From: Fallopia convolvulus
Lineage: Eukaryota > Streptophyta > Magnoliopsida > Caryophyllales > Polygonaceae
Length of the DNA stretch: 64,000 bases
NCBI GenBank assembly: GCA_964016875.1
Contig: OZ024721.1
Coordinates: forward strand, 39,986,210 to 40,050,209
Direction of reading: 5' to 3'
A program made the translations under genes and the position numbers. Below are positions 55,102 through 64,000 of the stretch, piece by piece. Position 1 is the first letter of the stretch, and each line of letters opens with the position of its first letter. The notes beneath the pieces were generated by a model. That model ran no database searches. It was not told where the DNA came from and worked only from the letters and a program-made list of their open reading frames with translations.

Positions 55102-56399
55102 TGATATCCGCTTTTTAGGTAGGTTTTTAGTGTCTAGATAGATTAGATTTGGTTAGTTTTTGAGTTAGAGTTTTAGGTTTTTCAGTCTTTTTGCCATAGT
55201 TTTCATATTTCTTTGAAGTTCGGAAACTACGCGTATTTTGTGTCTTTATGTAGGTATTTTGGAGCTTAAACCAAGGATTTCAAGTATCACATGAGGAGGT
55301 GGACGAGTTATGAGGAGAAGCTAAGGAAGAGAGCTGAAGAAAGGAGTAGAAACGAGCTAAAGCAAGACAAGAACGGCCCAAATAGGGTCGTGCACGAGCC
55401 AGTAGCAGCCAAGATCGACCCATCCAAGCATTGAGCATTCAGGACCGACCCTAGGGGAGGTCGTGCACGACCTATTTGGGTCGTGCATGGCGCCGAATTT
55501 TGCCTTATTCCGTGATCTTTTATGAGATATTCTATCTTTTATTTTAGGAAGTTGTTTGATCTTGTTTCCTAGGTTAATTAGGACTCCTTTTCCTCTATAA
55601 AAGGAGGCAAAACTCTTTGTTTTAGGGACCGGATTTGAATTGAATTTTAGTGTGTTTGTTTGGTAGAAGACTTGGAAGACAAGTTGGAGAAAATTGTAAG
55701 ACTTCTTTCTAGTTTATTTGCAATTTTCGGTTTTATTAATCAATCATGTCTTCTTCTTTCTTCTCCATGAGTGAGTAGTCTTTTTAGATTCTAGGGTTGG
55801 GTGAAAACCCAACACGATTAGGCATGTCTAAACTTGAATTCATGACTTGAATGCTTGAAGATCATATCTATCTATCTTGTGCTTAATACCTTTGCGAAAG
55901 TTGAGGCAATATCTTGCAATTAACCTAAAAGCGAAAGTGTAAAGTTGATTGCTTGATTAGATCTAATAGGAGTATTTGCGACAGTTGATATTCCTAGGTT
56001 GAAGGATAGATAGAAAGTTGTTTAATTTGCGACAGTTGATTGAATAACTTGAATTGTTTGCGACAATTGACTTTTCTATGATCTAGATTGCATGATAGTT
56101 GTGAATTCTCGTTGAAAGCATGTATGGTTGTTGTTGTGGTAGCCCTAGCCCTAGGATTGCTTTTATTTATATTTGATTTAACTCATTGAATTGCATCGAT
56201 CTCGACCCCACCATGGTCGTGCTCGAGCCTAGTTCCTTCGTTTGTGTTCTTGTGTGTTTGTGCCCCTTCGTGTTTATTTGCTTTTCTTAGTTTATCAACT
56301 AATCTTTGGCCCTAATCTCATTCCCGTGGACGAACCTGACTCCGCTATACTCAGCAGGGTCTTGAATATAAATTTATTTGTTCAAGAATCCCTTCAACA
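55102..56399 (+). repeat. 5' LTR of element F
   Basis: 1298 bp, TGATATCC...CTTCAACA, with GC-rich palindromic modules at 55383-55492 and 56198-56226 and short GCGACAGTTGA repeats near 55980-56070. Confidence 0.95.
55596..55603 (+). promoter_or_regulatory. LTR TATA box, element F
   Basis: TATAAAAG in the middle of the LTR, repeated in the 3' LTR at 63030-63037. Confidence 0.7.
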
Positions 56400-56402
56400 A
56401 AT

Positions 56403-56420
56403 TGGCGCCGTTGCCGGGGA
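56403..56420 (+). other. Primer-binding site, tRNA-Asp type
   Basis: TGGCGCCGTTGCCGGGGA is complementary to the 3' end of plant tRNA-Asp plus CCA, the usual primer of Athila elements. Confidence 0.9.
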
Positions 56421-56521
56421 GTGAGCAATAGTGCATAGTTTAGTTGATATTTGGGTTTGGGACTAGCCCTTACCCTTTTGTTTTTTTTTAATTTGGTTTT
56501 CTTTGTCTTTGTTCGCAATTT

Positions 56522-57979
56522 ATGCCATCTCGTTTTTCCCGGAGAACTCTTGAGATTGACTACTACAGCGAACCTGAGAGGTCCTTCCACCAACGTTTAA
56601 GAGAACAACGAGCAATGGGAGACGCTGAGACTCTTTCTCAACAAATGGAGGAACTCCGCGCCGAGATGCAGCGCATACGAATGGACCGAGATGCTGAGAC
56701 TGCAAATGCACGGCGGGCTCAGGCGCAACTGGACGCTATCCCAACGAATGCCAAGCAATACATGCACCCAGAACTGAGGGTCCCCGAATCGGTGATAGTG
56801 CTCCTGGAGATCGACCGCACTTTTGAGATTAAATCTCACTTCATATCCTTAATTAAGCGTTCTCAATTTGAGGGGAAACCCACTGAATGCCCAATGGAGC
56901 ATATTAAGAACTTTACTGATTTATGTGACACTATTGCTGCTGACCGTGTCTCATTTGAATATGTTCTCTTGAAGGCTTTTAAGTGGTCTCTTGCAGGAAA
57001 AGCTTTGAGTTGGTTGGAGAGCTTGCCACCAAGATCTATTACAACGTGGAAGGCTTTGCATGATCTATTCATGACCAAGTTCTTTCCACCGGCAAAAACA
57101 ACGGAGCTTAGGAAGCGCATCACCTCCTACCATCAACTCCCCAATGAGACGCTTGTGGAGACATGGGAACGATTTCAAGAGCTTCTACGCCAATACCCTA
57201 CTCATGGGCAACCTCCTTATGTTCTCCAAGAGATCTTCTTTCAAGGCATTAATGCGGCTACCAAGGATCACATTAACCTTCACACTGATTGTGGGTTCAT
57301 TGAGATGACTCCAGATGAGGCATGGACGTTATTGAATAAGCTAACCAACTATGATGCCATGTATGGAACCCATCAATCTAAGCCCACAGAGAGGAAGTTG
57401 TATGAACCACAATCCGAGGTGGTTGATCGGGATGTGAAGTTACAATTCATGCAAGATGAGATCAATCGTCTGAAAAAGCAAGTAAGTTACTTTAAATCTT
57501 CTTCATCTTGTCAAGAATGCGGGTCTTCCGCCCATACTACTTCCAATTGCACTAACTTGCAGCAAGTGAGAGCCGCTGAGGCTTATGAGGAGGCGAACTA
57601 CATGAGAGGTTCCTTTAGGAATCAAAATAATTATGCAGGGAGGAACAATGCTCAACCATCTTGGGGCAATCCAAATTATGACCAATACAAGCAATCCCCT
57701 CAAGAAGAGCAACGTCCACCTCCCTACCGTCCTCCGAGCTATCAAGAGCCACCATCATGGGTGCAAGGGCTGCAAGATGGAATTAATGGAGTCCGAACTG
57801 AGGTCCAAACCGGGATCAATGGAGTCCGAACTGAGGTCAATGGAGTACGAGCTGAGTTGAAAGGTGTTCATGCACGGTTGGGAGAATTTGAATCATGGGG
57901 AAAGAATGTCGATTCCCAACTTGGACAAATTGGCTACTCAGATCCCGAGACCTCACAGGCAACCCCCGGGCCGCCCTGA
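56522..57979 (+). CDS. Element F Gag, Athila-type, 485 aa
   Basis: MPSRFSRRTLEIDYYSEPER starts 100 bp after the PBS. A coiled coil (residues 40-70, QQMEELRAEMQRIRMDRD) precedes the capsid core: HFISLIKRSQFEGKPTE, MEHIKNFTDLCDTIAADRV, AFKWSLAGKALSWLESLPP, FMTKFFPPAKTTELRKRI and WERFQELLRQYPTHG. The zinc knuckle CQECGSSAHTTSNC fits C-x2-C-x4-H-x4-C. The C-terminal end has a repeated DGINGVRTEVQ/INGVRTEV module. The stop TGA at 57977 seems to come from one extra C in a C/G run: RPEENLTGRASEG follows in the next frame. Frame is regained near 58025, giving the downstream ORF in the same phase. Gag itself looks intact. Confidence 0.88.
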   Translation: MPSRFSRRTLEIDYYSEPERSFHQRLREQRAMGDAETLSQQMEELRAEMQRIRMDRDAETANARRAQAQLDAIPTNAKQYMHPELRVPESVIVLLEIDRTFEIKSHFISLIKRSQFEGKPTECPMEHIKNFTDLCDTIAADRVSFEYVLLKAFKWSLAGKALSWLESLPPRSITTWKALHDLFMTKFFPPAKTTELRKRITSYHQLPNETLVETWERFQELLRQYPTHGQPPYVLQEIFFQGINAATKDHINLHTDCGFIEMTPDEAWTLLNKLTNYDAMYGTHQSKPTERKLYEPQSEVVDRDVKLQFMQDEINRLKKQVSYFKSSSSCQECGSSAHTTSNCTNLQQVRAAEAYEEANYMRGSFRNQNNYAGRNNAQPSWGNPNYDQYKQSPQEEQRPPPYRPPSYQEPPSWVQGLQDGINGVRTEVQTGINGVRTEVNGVRAELKGVHARLGEFESWGKNVDSQLGQIGYSDPETSQATPGPP

Positions 57980-58045
57980 GGAGAATCTTACAGGCCGAGC
58001 AAGTGAGGGTGAAATCCGAGCCATGACTTAAGGAGTGGCAAAACT

Positions 58046-61000
58046 TTGCCCGATCCATTCAAGGATAACGAGAAAGAAGAAGCCTCAGGACCGACCCCAC
58101 ATGGGTCGAGCACGACCCCAATAGAATTTGGCCCTCTCAGGACCGAACCTGCCATGCCTCCAATAGGGTCGAGCACGACCCCATCTGGGTCGAACACGAA
58201 CCCCTTGAGGGTCGATCTTGATGGTACTAATAATGAGGATGAAGAGGTGATCGACCCTTCAGGGGTCGAGCTCGACCACCCTTCGTCAGGTAAGTCTTCT
58301 AACCCTACTCATTCCATTGCATCTCCATCTAAGGTACTTCCTTTCCCTTCTAAGAAACCCAAGGACCCGACAGAAGGTAAGTTCAAGTGCTTTGTTAAGT
58401 TGCTTCAAGGTTTAAATCTTTCCATTCCTTTCGCTGAGGCTTTGAATGAAATGCCTTCTTATACTAAATTCTTGAAGGAGATCTTATCTAGGAAGCGATC
58501 CATGTCGGAATTGACAAATGAAGTGAGATCGTTGGAGCTTCCCGAGAAGCTAGGCGACCCAGGTAAGTTTGCTATTACAATTGGTATTGGAGCTTACCGT
58601 TTCAAAGCTTTGTGTGATCTAGGTGCTAGTACGAGTTTGCTTCCACTTTCAATTTGGTCTAAGACCAACATGGGGTCTTTAGTACCGGTAAACATGAGGC
58701 TATACATGGCGGATGGGTCGTGTGTCAGACCAACGGGAGTGGTAGATGATTTCCCGGTTCAAGTTGGGAAGTTCTTTGTGCCCAATGATTTCATACTGAT
58801 GGAGATGCCTGAAGATCCCGTGGTGCCCATTATTCTCGGACGACCATTCTTAGCCACAGCGGGTGCCATCATAGATGTCAAGAACGGTCTTCTCACCTTC
58901 AACATTGGAGAAGAGGTGGTTGAGTTCCGGTTCAACCCAACAATGAAGGAGTCAAATAAGGAGGAGGTCAAGATGCTATACACACGCTCTGACTACATTG
59001 AGTGCAACAACCCAACGGAGAAATTCTTGGCTTGGGATCCTCTTCCACACATTTTAGGGGTCTCAGGACCGACCCTCCAAGGGTCGTGCACGACCCTCCT
59101 GGACGAGAGTGAGGAGCAATGTCTTGTCTTGGATGTACTCAAAGCGGAGCTTGAGGAAGAAGTTAGCCTGCCCGAGCCTACTCCCGAGCTTAAAGAGCTC
59201 CCCGACTCCTTGAGGTACGCTTTTATTGGTCCTAATTCTACTCTTCCCGTTATTATTAATGCTAACTTGAGTATGGAAGAAGAGAATAAATTGCTTGATG
59301 TTCTTAGGACCCATAGGAAAGCCATAGGGTATTCATTAGAGGAACTTAGTGGTATTTCACCCTCATTGTGCATGCATAGAATTTATATGGAGGATGATCA
59401 TAAACCCACTATTGAGCATCAACGTAGGCTAAACCCTAACATGAAAGAGGTAGTGAAAAAGGAAATTCTTAGGATGCTAGATGCCGATATCAAATTTCCT
59501 ATCTCCGACAGTAAATGGATTAGGAGCTTTTTGGGCCATGCAGGTTTTTATAGACGCTTTATTCAAGACTTTTCTAAGATTGCTAAACCATTGACTAACC
59601 TACTAATGAAAGATGTAGTGTTTAGCATGTCTCCAGAATGTCTTGAAGCGTTTTACAAGTTAAGGAAAGCTCTTGTGACGGCTCCCATTATGCAATCACC
59701 GGATTGGTCACTTCCTTTCGAAATCATGTGTGATGCTAGTGATTATGCCATAGGAGCAGTTCTTGGGCAAAGGAAGGACAAAAAGCTTCATGCCATCTAC
59801 TACGCAAGTAAGACGCTTGATGAAGCCCAGAGTAAGTACACAACAACCGAGAAAGAGTTTCTTGCTGTGGTGTTTGCTTTTGAGAAATTTCGCTCTTACT
59901 TAGTAGGTTCTAAGGTGATCGATTATACTGACCATGTTGCGGTTAGATTTCTAATGGCGAAAAAAGACGCCAAGCCTAGGTTGCTTCGTTGGATGCTTTT
60001 ATTGCAGGAATTCGATCACGAAATCCGAGACAAGAAAGGAGCGGAGAACTTAGAGGCAGATCACCTATCAAGGCAGCCCCTTGAGCATATCCAGGAGTCC
60101 GGCGGATCAATCCCCATTAATGATACTCGTCCCGATGAGACTCTTTTGCAAGGCGATAAAGAGCCCTATGGAGAAACGAATGGTGAAGAAATCAAGCTGT
60201 CAGGACCGACCCCTCTAGGCTCGTGCAAGACCCCATGGAAAGATGGCCCTCTCAGGACCGACCCTACTAGGGTCATTATAAGGTCGAGCATGACCCCACA
60301 TGGGTCGAGCACGACCCCAGCTCTCGAGTCAAGATTCGAGCAAGACCCAACTGGCTCGTACACGACCCTCACCCTGGGTCGAGCAGGTAAGTTTTCTTCA
60401 CCCTTTTCGGTTCTTTCGAGTTCCGATGATCTCCCATCTTTATCTTCTCCCTCTACTTCTATTCTTGCTTTACGTGGGTCAAAGACTCCTTGGTTTGCGG
60501 ATTTTGCTAACTATATTTTAGGAGGCGAGATTCCGACGGGTTTTACCCCTCAAGCCAAGAAGAAATTTCTCCATGACGTCAAGCAATATTATTGGGATGA
60601 TCCCTACTTGTTCAAGCAAGGAAGTGATCACATCTTGCGGCGTTGTATTCCGGATGAGGAGATTGAAAGCGTCATTCGCCATTGCCACACTCTACCAACG
60701 GGAGGCCATGCTAAGGGATTCAAGACCACGGCGAAGATTCTTCAAAGTGGCTTCTATTGGCCAACACTTTTCAAGGATGTACACGAGTTTGTGACAAGGT
60801 GTGACGAGTGCCAGCGTTCTGGCAACATTACTTGGAGAAATGTGAACCCGCTCACCGGTATCTTAGAGGTCGAGCTTTTTGATGTGTGGGGGATAGACTT
60901 TATGGGGCCATTCCCTTCATCGGGTCCTTATAAGTATATCCTTGTAGCGGTTGACTATGTCTCCAAATGGGTGGAGGCCATTGCCACAAAAACAAATGAT

Positions 61001-61051
61001 GCTCGGGTGGTTGCTAAGTTCATGAAATCAAATATCTTCCCTCGTCTTTGA
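58046..61051 (+). CDS. Element F Pol polyprotein, 1001 aa, RT core deleted and integrase truncated
   Basis: The single open frame holds a linker (residues 1-110, GSSTTP-like repeats) and protease at about 170-290 with CDLGASTSLLPL and PIILGRPFLATAG intact. The RT N-terminal region follows (SLCMHRIYMEDDHKPTIEH), then DADIKFPISDSKW. Directly after SDSKW it reads IRSFLGHAGFYRRF, the thumb, so roughly 170 residues including the YxDD box are missing in frame. RNase H is present (FEIMCDASDYAIGAVLGQ ... TEKEFLAVVFAFEKF). A second linker with the same GC module, an integrase zinc domain (HTLPTGGHAKGF, CDECQRSGN) and the first Asp (VWGIDFMGPF) follow. It ends at FMKSNIFPRL, before the second Asp and the Glu. 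No stop or frameshift otherwise. Confidence 0.9.
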   Translation: MPDPFKDNEKEEASGPTPHGSSTTPIEFGPLRTEPAMPPIGSSTTPSGSNTNPLRVDLDGTNNEDEEVIDPSGVELDHPSSGKSSNPTHSIASPSKVLPFPSKKPKDPTEGKFKCFVKLLQGLNLSIPFAEALNEMPSYTKFLKEILSRKRSMSELTNEVRSLELPEKLGDPGKFAITIGIGAYRFKALCDLGASTSLLPLSIWSKTNMGSLVPVNMRLYMADGSCVRPTGVVDDFPVQVGKFFVPNDFILMEMPEDPVVPIILGRPFLATAGAIIDVKNGLLTFNIGEEVVEFRFNPTMKESNKEEVKMLYTRSDYIECNNPTEKFLAWDPLPHILGVSGPTLQGSCTTLLDESEEQCLVLDVLKAELEEEVSLPEPTPELKELPDSLRYAFIGPNSTLPVIINANLSMEEENKLLDVLRTHRKAIGYSLEELSGISPSLCMHRIYMEDDHKPTIEHQRRLNPNMKEVVKKEILRMLDADIKFPISDSKWIRSFLGHAGFYRRFIQDFSKIAKPLTNLLMKDVVFSMSPECLEAFYKLRKALVTAPIMQSPDWSLPFEIMCDASDYAIGAVLGQRKDKKLHAIYYASKTLDEAQSKYTTTEKEFLAVVFAFEKFRSYLVGSKVIDYTDHVAVRFLMAKKDAKPRLLRWMLLLQEFDHEIRDKKGAENLEADHLSRQPLEHIQESGGSIPINDTRPDETLLQGDKEPYGETNGEEIKLSGPTPLGSCKTPWKDGPLRTDPTRVIIRSSMTPHGSSTTPALESRFEQDPTGSYTTLTLGRAGKFSSPFSVLSSSDDLPSLSSPSTSILALRGSKTPWFADFANYILGGEIPTGFTPQAKKKFLHDVKQYYWDDPYLFKQGSDHILRRCIPDEEIESVIRHCHTLPTGGHAKGFKTTAKILQSGFYWPTLFKDVHEFVTRCDECQRSGNITWRNVNPLTGILEVELFDVWGIDFMGPFPSSGPYKYILVAVDYVSKWVEAIATKTNDARVVAKFMKSNIFPRL
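59080..59097. repeat. Perfect 18-bp palindrome inside pol of element F
   Basis: AGGGTCGTGCACGACCCT, the clearest copy of the GGGTCGTGCACGACC module that recurs in the F LTRs and in two pol linkers. It sits in frame between protease and RT, encoding part of GPTLQGSCTTLL. Confidence 0.9.
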
Positions 61052-62535
61052 TTGTTTGCTTGTTTCTTGCTAGTTTGTGTAGTTAAGAAAAAAAAAGCTT
61101 TGAAAAATTCAAAAAAAATTGAAAAATGTTGAAAAAAAAAAATTTTGCTTCTTTGTTTTAGGATAGAAGAATGCTCCATCTTAGATGTCCTATGATGAGA
61201 ATTCATTTTCATGCTTATCATATAATTCCTTTGGCATATTTAGATAGTATAGCCTAAGTCTTGAGAATTGCTTTTAGTTGTGAAAATTGACTTGTGATGA
61301 AATTGAGCATATGTGTCTTGAGTAGAAGTAATTGCAATCCAACAAAATTTTTACCTAGTGAGGAATTTTGGCCTTATAGGGAGAACATAAAAAATCCCTC
61401 TTCTTTTCTTGTGTGCTTTGCTCTCTTTGTGCATCTATCTCTTGTTATTGATATGGTTATCTATTTCTTGAAATCGCTATGAGATCATTCATGCATGTTA
61501 ATTATGATTAAGAACTTATTTTACATAAGCCACTTTTTATCATCTCTTTTGCCTACCTTTACATTATCCTCTTTTTGAAGCCAAGTTGAGCCTTAAGCCT
61601 TTTATTTTTAGCTCCACAAAATTATTCCCTAGCCAAGATAAGTTTGACCCTATCCGGGGATTAGGACTTAGTGTTGGTTTGTGATGGTTTTGTTGAGTGA
61701 GATTGCTTGGTTCAAGTGTGGGGTAATTAATGGGTTGGGAAAAGTAATGAAAAATCTTGCAGTTTGTTATGTAAAAGGAGTTTGGTTCCCTGAATGCACT
61801 TGCAAAGAAAGAAAAAAAATCGGTACCAATCTCCCATAAAAAAAATGAATGAAAATCATAAGGGAGTAAGAATGAAAAAAGGGAGAGAAAGAAAGCAAAG
61901 AGTTGAATAGTGAATAATGTGCATGAGCCAAATTTTCCTTAGTATTTGTAAGCAAGATTAGTTGGGGTTTAAAAGGGTTGAAGAAATAAGTGAGTTTGAG
62001 CATAATGTTTGAGTGAGTTTGGTATAACTTCTTTTATGATAGTTTTGGCAATATGTGAGTTTTTAGGAGTCTTTGATTCCCAGATTTTATTAGCACCACA
62101 TAGCCAAAATATTTCTACGCCTTAATGTTATTACCAAGCCCCATTACAACCCGGCCGAATGGAAGCTTCTATGAACTTTTTCATTGAGCCTAAGTTCTTT
62201 TGAGGATTGATGTGTTTTGACTTCTCTAGGTAGAGAGATTGGTGATATAAGTCTCAATGATAAAGTTGATGTTGCATAAAGATTGAGTTGAGAGTTGATA
62301 TTAATAGCCTAAACACATGAGAGATGAGTGAAACACATTAAAATCCCTTGTGAGGTTGGATTGTGATTGCTTAAGCTAGAGACTCATACATATGTGATGA
62401 CGTTAAATTTATTTGTCTATCTTTTCACTTGTGTTTAAAATGTTTTGACAAGGGCTATGCTTGAATATTGTGTTATTGGTCTTGATTTTGCATGATTATT
62501 GCTTGAGGACAAGCAAGTCTAAGTATGGGGTATTT
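61052..62535 (+). other. Element F 3' non-coding region
   Basis: A/T-rich, no ORF of interest. An env-like gene sometimes occurs here in Athila elements but none is recognisable. Ends with TCTAAGTATGGGGTATTT, the polypurine tract. Confidence 0.7.
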
Positions 62536-63821
62536 TGATATCTGCTTTTTAGGTAGGTTTTTAGTGTCTAGATAAATTAGATTTGGTTAGTTTTTGTGTT
62601 AGAGTTTTAGGTTTTTGAGTCTTTTTGCCATAGTTTTCGTATTTCTTTGAGGTTCGAAAACTACGCGTATTTTGTGTCTTTATGTAGGTATTTTGGAGCT
62701 TAAACCAAGGATTTCGAGTATCACATGAGGAGGTGGACGAGTTATGAGGAGAAGCTAAGGAAGAGAGCCGAAGAAAGGAGTAGAAACTAGCTAAAGCAAG
62801 ACAAGAACGGCCCAAATAGGTTCGTGCACGAGCTAGTAGCAGCCAAGATCGACCCATCCAAGAATTGAGCATTCAGGACCGACCCTAGGGGAGGTCGTGC
62901 ATGACCTATTTGGGTCGTGCATGGCGCCGACTTTTGCCTTATTCCGTGATCTTTTATGAGATATTCTATCTTTTATTTGAGGAAGTTGTTTGATCTTGTT
63001 TCCTAGGTTAATTAGGACTCCTTTTCCTCTATAAAAGGAGGCAAAACTCTTTGTTTTAGGGACCGGATTTGAATTGAATTTTAGTGTGTTTGTTTGGTAG
63101 AAGACTTGGAAGACAAGTTGGAGAAAATTGTAAGACTTCTTTCTAGTTTATTTGCAATTTTCGGTTTTATTAATCAATCATGTCTTCTTCTTTCTTCTCC
63201 ATGAGTGAGTAGTATTTTTAGATTCTAGGGTTGGGTGAAAACCCAACACGATTAGGCATGTCTAAACTTGAATTCATGACTTGAATGCTTGAAGATCATA
63301 TCTATCTATCTTGTGCTTAATACCTTTGCGAAAGTTGAGGCAATATCTTGCAATTAACCTAAAAGCGAAAGTGTAAAGTTGATTGCTTGATTAGATCTAA
63401 TAGGAGTATTTGCGACAGTTGATATTCCTAGGTTGAAGGATAGATAGAAAGTTGTTTAATTTGCGACAGTTGATTGAATAACTTGAATTGTTTGCGACAA
63501 TTGACTTTTCTATGATCTAGATTGCATGATAGTTGTGAATTCTCGTTGAAAGCATGTATGGTTGTTGTTGTGGTAGCCCTAGCCCTAGGATTGCTTTTAT
63601 TTATATTTGATTTAACTCATTGAATTGCATCGATCTCGACCCCACCAAGGTCGTGCTCGAGCCTAGTTCCTTCGTTTGTGTTCTTGTGTGTTTGTGCCCC
63701 TTCGTGTTTATTTGCTTTTCTTAGTTTATCAACTAATCTTTGGCCCTAATCTCATTCCCGTGGACGAACCTGACTCCGCTATATTGAATATAAATTTATT
63801 TGTTCAAGAAACCCTTCAAAA
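62536..63821 (+). repeat. 3' LTR of element F
   Basis: 1286 bp, copy of 55102-56399 lacking 12 bp near 63783 (CTCAGCAGGGTC-like in the 5' LTR). Confidence 0.95.
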
Positions 63822-63826
63822 ATCGA

Positions 63827-64000
63827 CCTAGATGAGAAGGTTCCCTCGGATCTGTGGCAGAAGCTCCGTGGTGCTCATGGTTAAAAGAAGCCACGCTTGG
63901 AAGTTCCCACTCCCACTTTGGTTAGGGATGCCGGTCTATCGGTTTGGAAGGTTCGCTTTCACCTGGTTATTCTTCTTCTTTCTTTTTTTTTTACCTCACC
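63827..64000 (+). pseudogene. Element E, continuation after F
   Basis: LDEKVPSDLWQKLRGAHG continues the frame cut at 55101, then a TAA at about 63882. Further broken sequence (PRLEVPTPTLVRDAGLS) runs toward the window end with a T-rich tract. No domain is identifiable. Confidence 0.5.

Larger units (their letters stand above)
55102..63821 (+). mobile_element. Element F: Athila-type retrotransposon with internally deleted RT
   Basis: A perfect 5-bp duplication ATCGA (55097-55101, 63822-63826) brackets LTRs of 1298 and 1286 bp that differ at about 20 positions plus a 12-bp indel by eye, so insertion is recent. The PBS is tRNA-Asp type (TGGCGCCGTTGCCGGGGA) as is typical for Athila. The interior has gag (485 codons), a 1001-codon pol ORF and 1.5 kb of non-coding DNA before the polypurine tract (AGTATGGGGTATTT). 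Pol lacks the RT catalytic core and the second half of integrase, so the copy is non-autonomous and must have moved with help in trans. Confidence 0.95.
52214..64000 (+). mobile_element. Element E: Tat-like gypsy relic, split by element F
   Basis: The end of an LTR (to 52531, ...CCAAAACA), a tRNA-Lys-type PBS, gag and protease are followed by the interdomain region, which is interrupted at ATCGA by element F. After F the frame resumes (THR-LYS-VAL-ILE-ASP then LDEKVPSDLWQKLRGAHG) at 63827. Its RT and the rest lie beyond the window or are lost. The same PBS and gag style as A and D place it in the Tat lineage, but it is more divergent. Confidence 0.75.

Noticed and set aside
61052..62535. Env-like gene downstream of pol in element F
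   Set aside because: No ORF of useful length and no membrane-protein features.

Overview
The window looks like heterochromatic DNA from a flowering plant, probably a eudicot; the species cannot be told from this sequence. It carries Athila-, Tat- and chromovirus-type Ty3/gypsy elements, a PIF/Harbinger transposase, a LINE, a copia remnant, a tRNA-derived SINE and a hAT-type MITE. I found no convincing host gene. Nearly every long ORF belongs to a transposable element, and most of those are broken.

Layout. 1-2398: right part of a decayed PIF/Harbinger element, apparently inserted in a LINE whose 3' part follows (2402-3946). 3947-5900: non-coding DNA with an (AT)n tract, an antisense copia RNase H remnant and a 98-bp SINE with perfect 17-bp target duplications. 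5901-9292: a non-coding DNA transposon with ~70-bp terminal inverted repeats, holding a degenerate ATGAAC-rich array and a tRNA-like sequence. 10545-10976: a hAT-type MITE with perfect 8-bp duplications. 11760-37330: an old chromovirus-like gypsy element (B) split by two younger insertions. One is element A, a Tat-type element (13164-26249), whose 3' LTR was itself split by element G (22393-26211), a protein-less LTR retrotransposon made of tandem repeats. The other is element C, an RT-less Athila-like element on the minus strand (27725-35412). 37778-40235: no recognisable gene. 40241-49493: element D, a second Tat-type element related to A. 49494-52213: low-information DNA and an LTR remnant. 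52214-64000: a Tat-like relic (E) split by element F, an Athila element (55102-63821).

The nesting rests on target-site duplications and on host reading frames that resume across each insertion. A is flanked by GACGC inside B's protease, G by GCAAG/GCAGG inside A's 3' LTR, C by ATTTA/ATTTG inside B's RT region, F by ATCGA inside E. By-eye LTR divergence agrees: G, F and C about 1.5-3%, A and D about 5%, B and E too decayed to date.

Most interesting points: (i) G has no gag or pol. Its interior is four blocks of tandem repeats with 53, 51, 22 and 71-bp periods, and its LTR carries an exact match to the plant snRNA upstream element with a TATA box at Pol II snRNA spacing. (ii) A and D share an antisense ORF downstream of pol that appears to have its own TATA and at least one intron on the antisense strand. 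(iii) A and D have an in-frame stop at the same codon (27) of gag, TGA in one and TAA in the other. (iv) F keeps a 1001-codon pol ORF although the RT catalytic core is missing in frame. (v) The Athila-like elements carry short GC-rich palindromic modules in LTRs, leaders and coding linkers.
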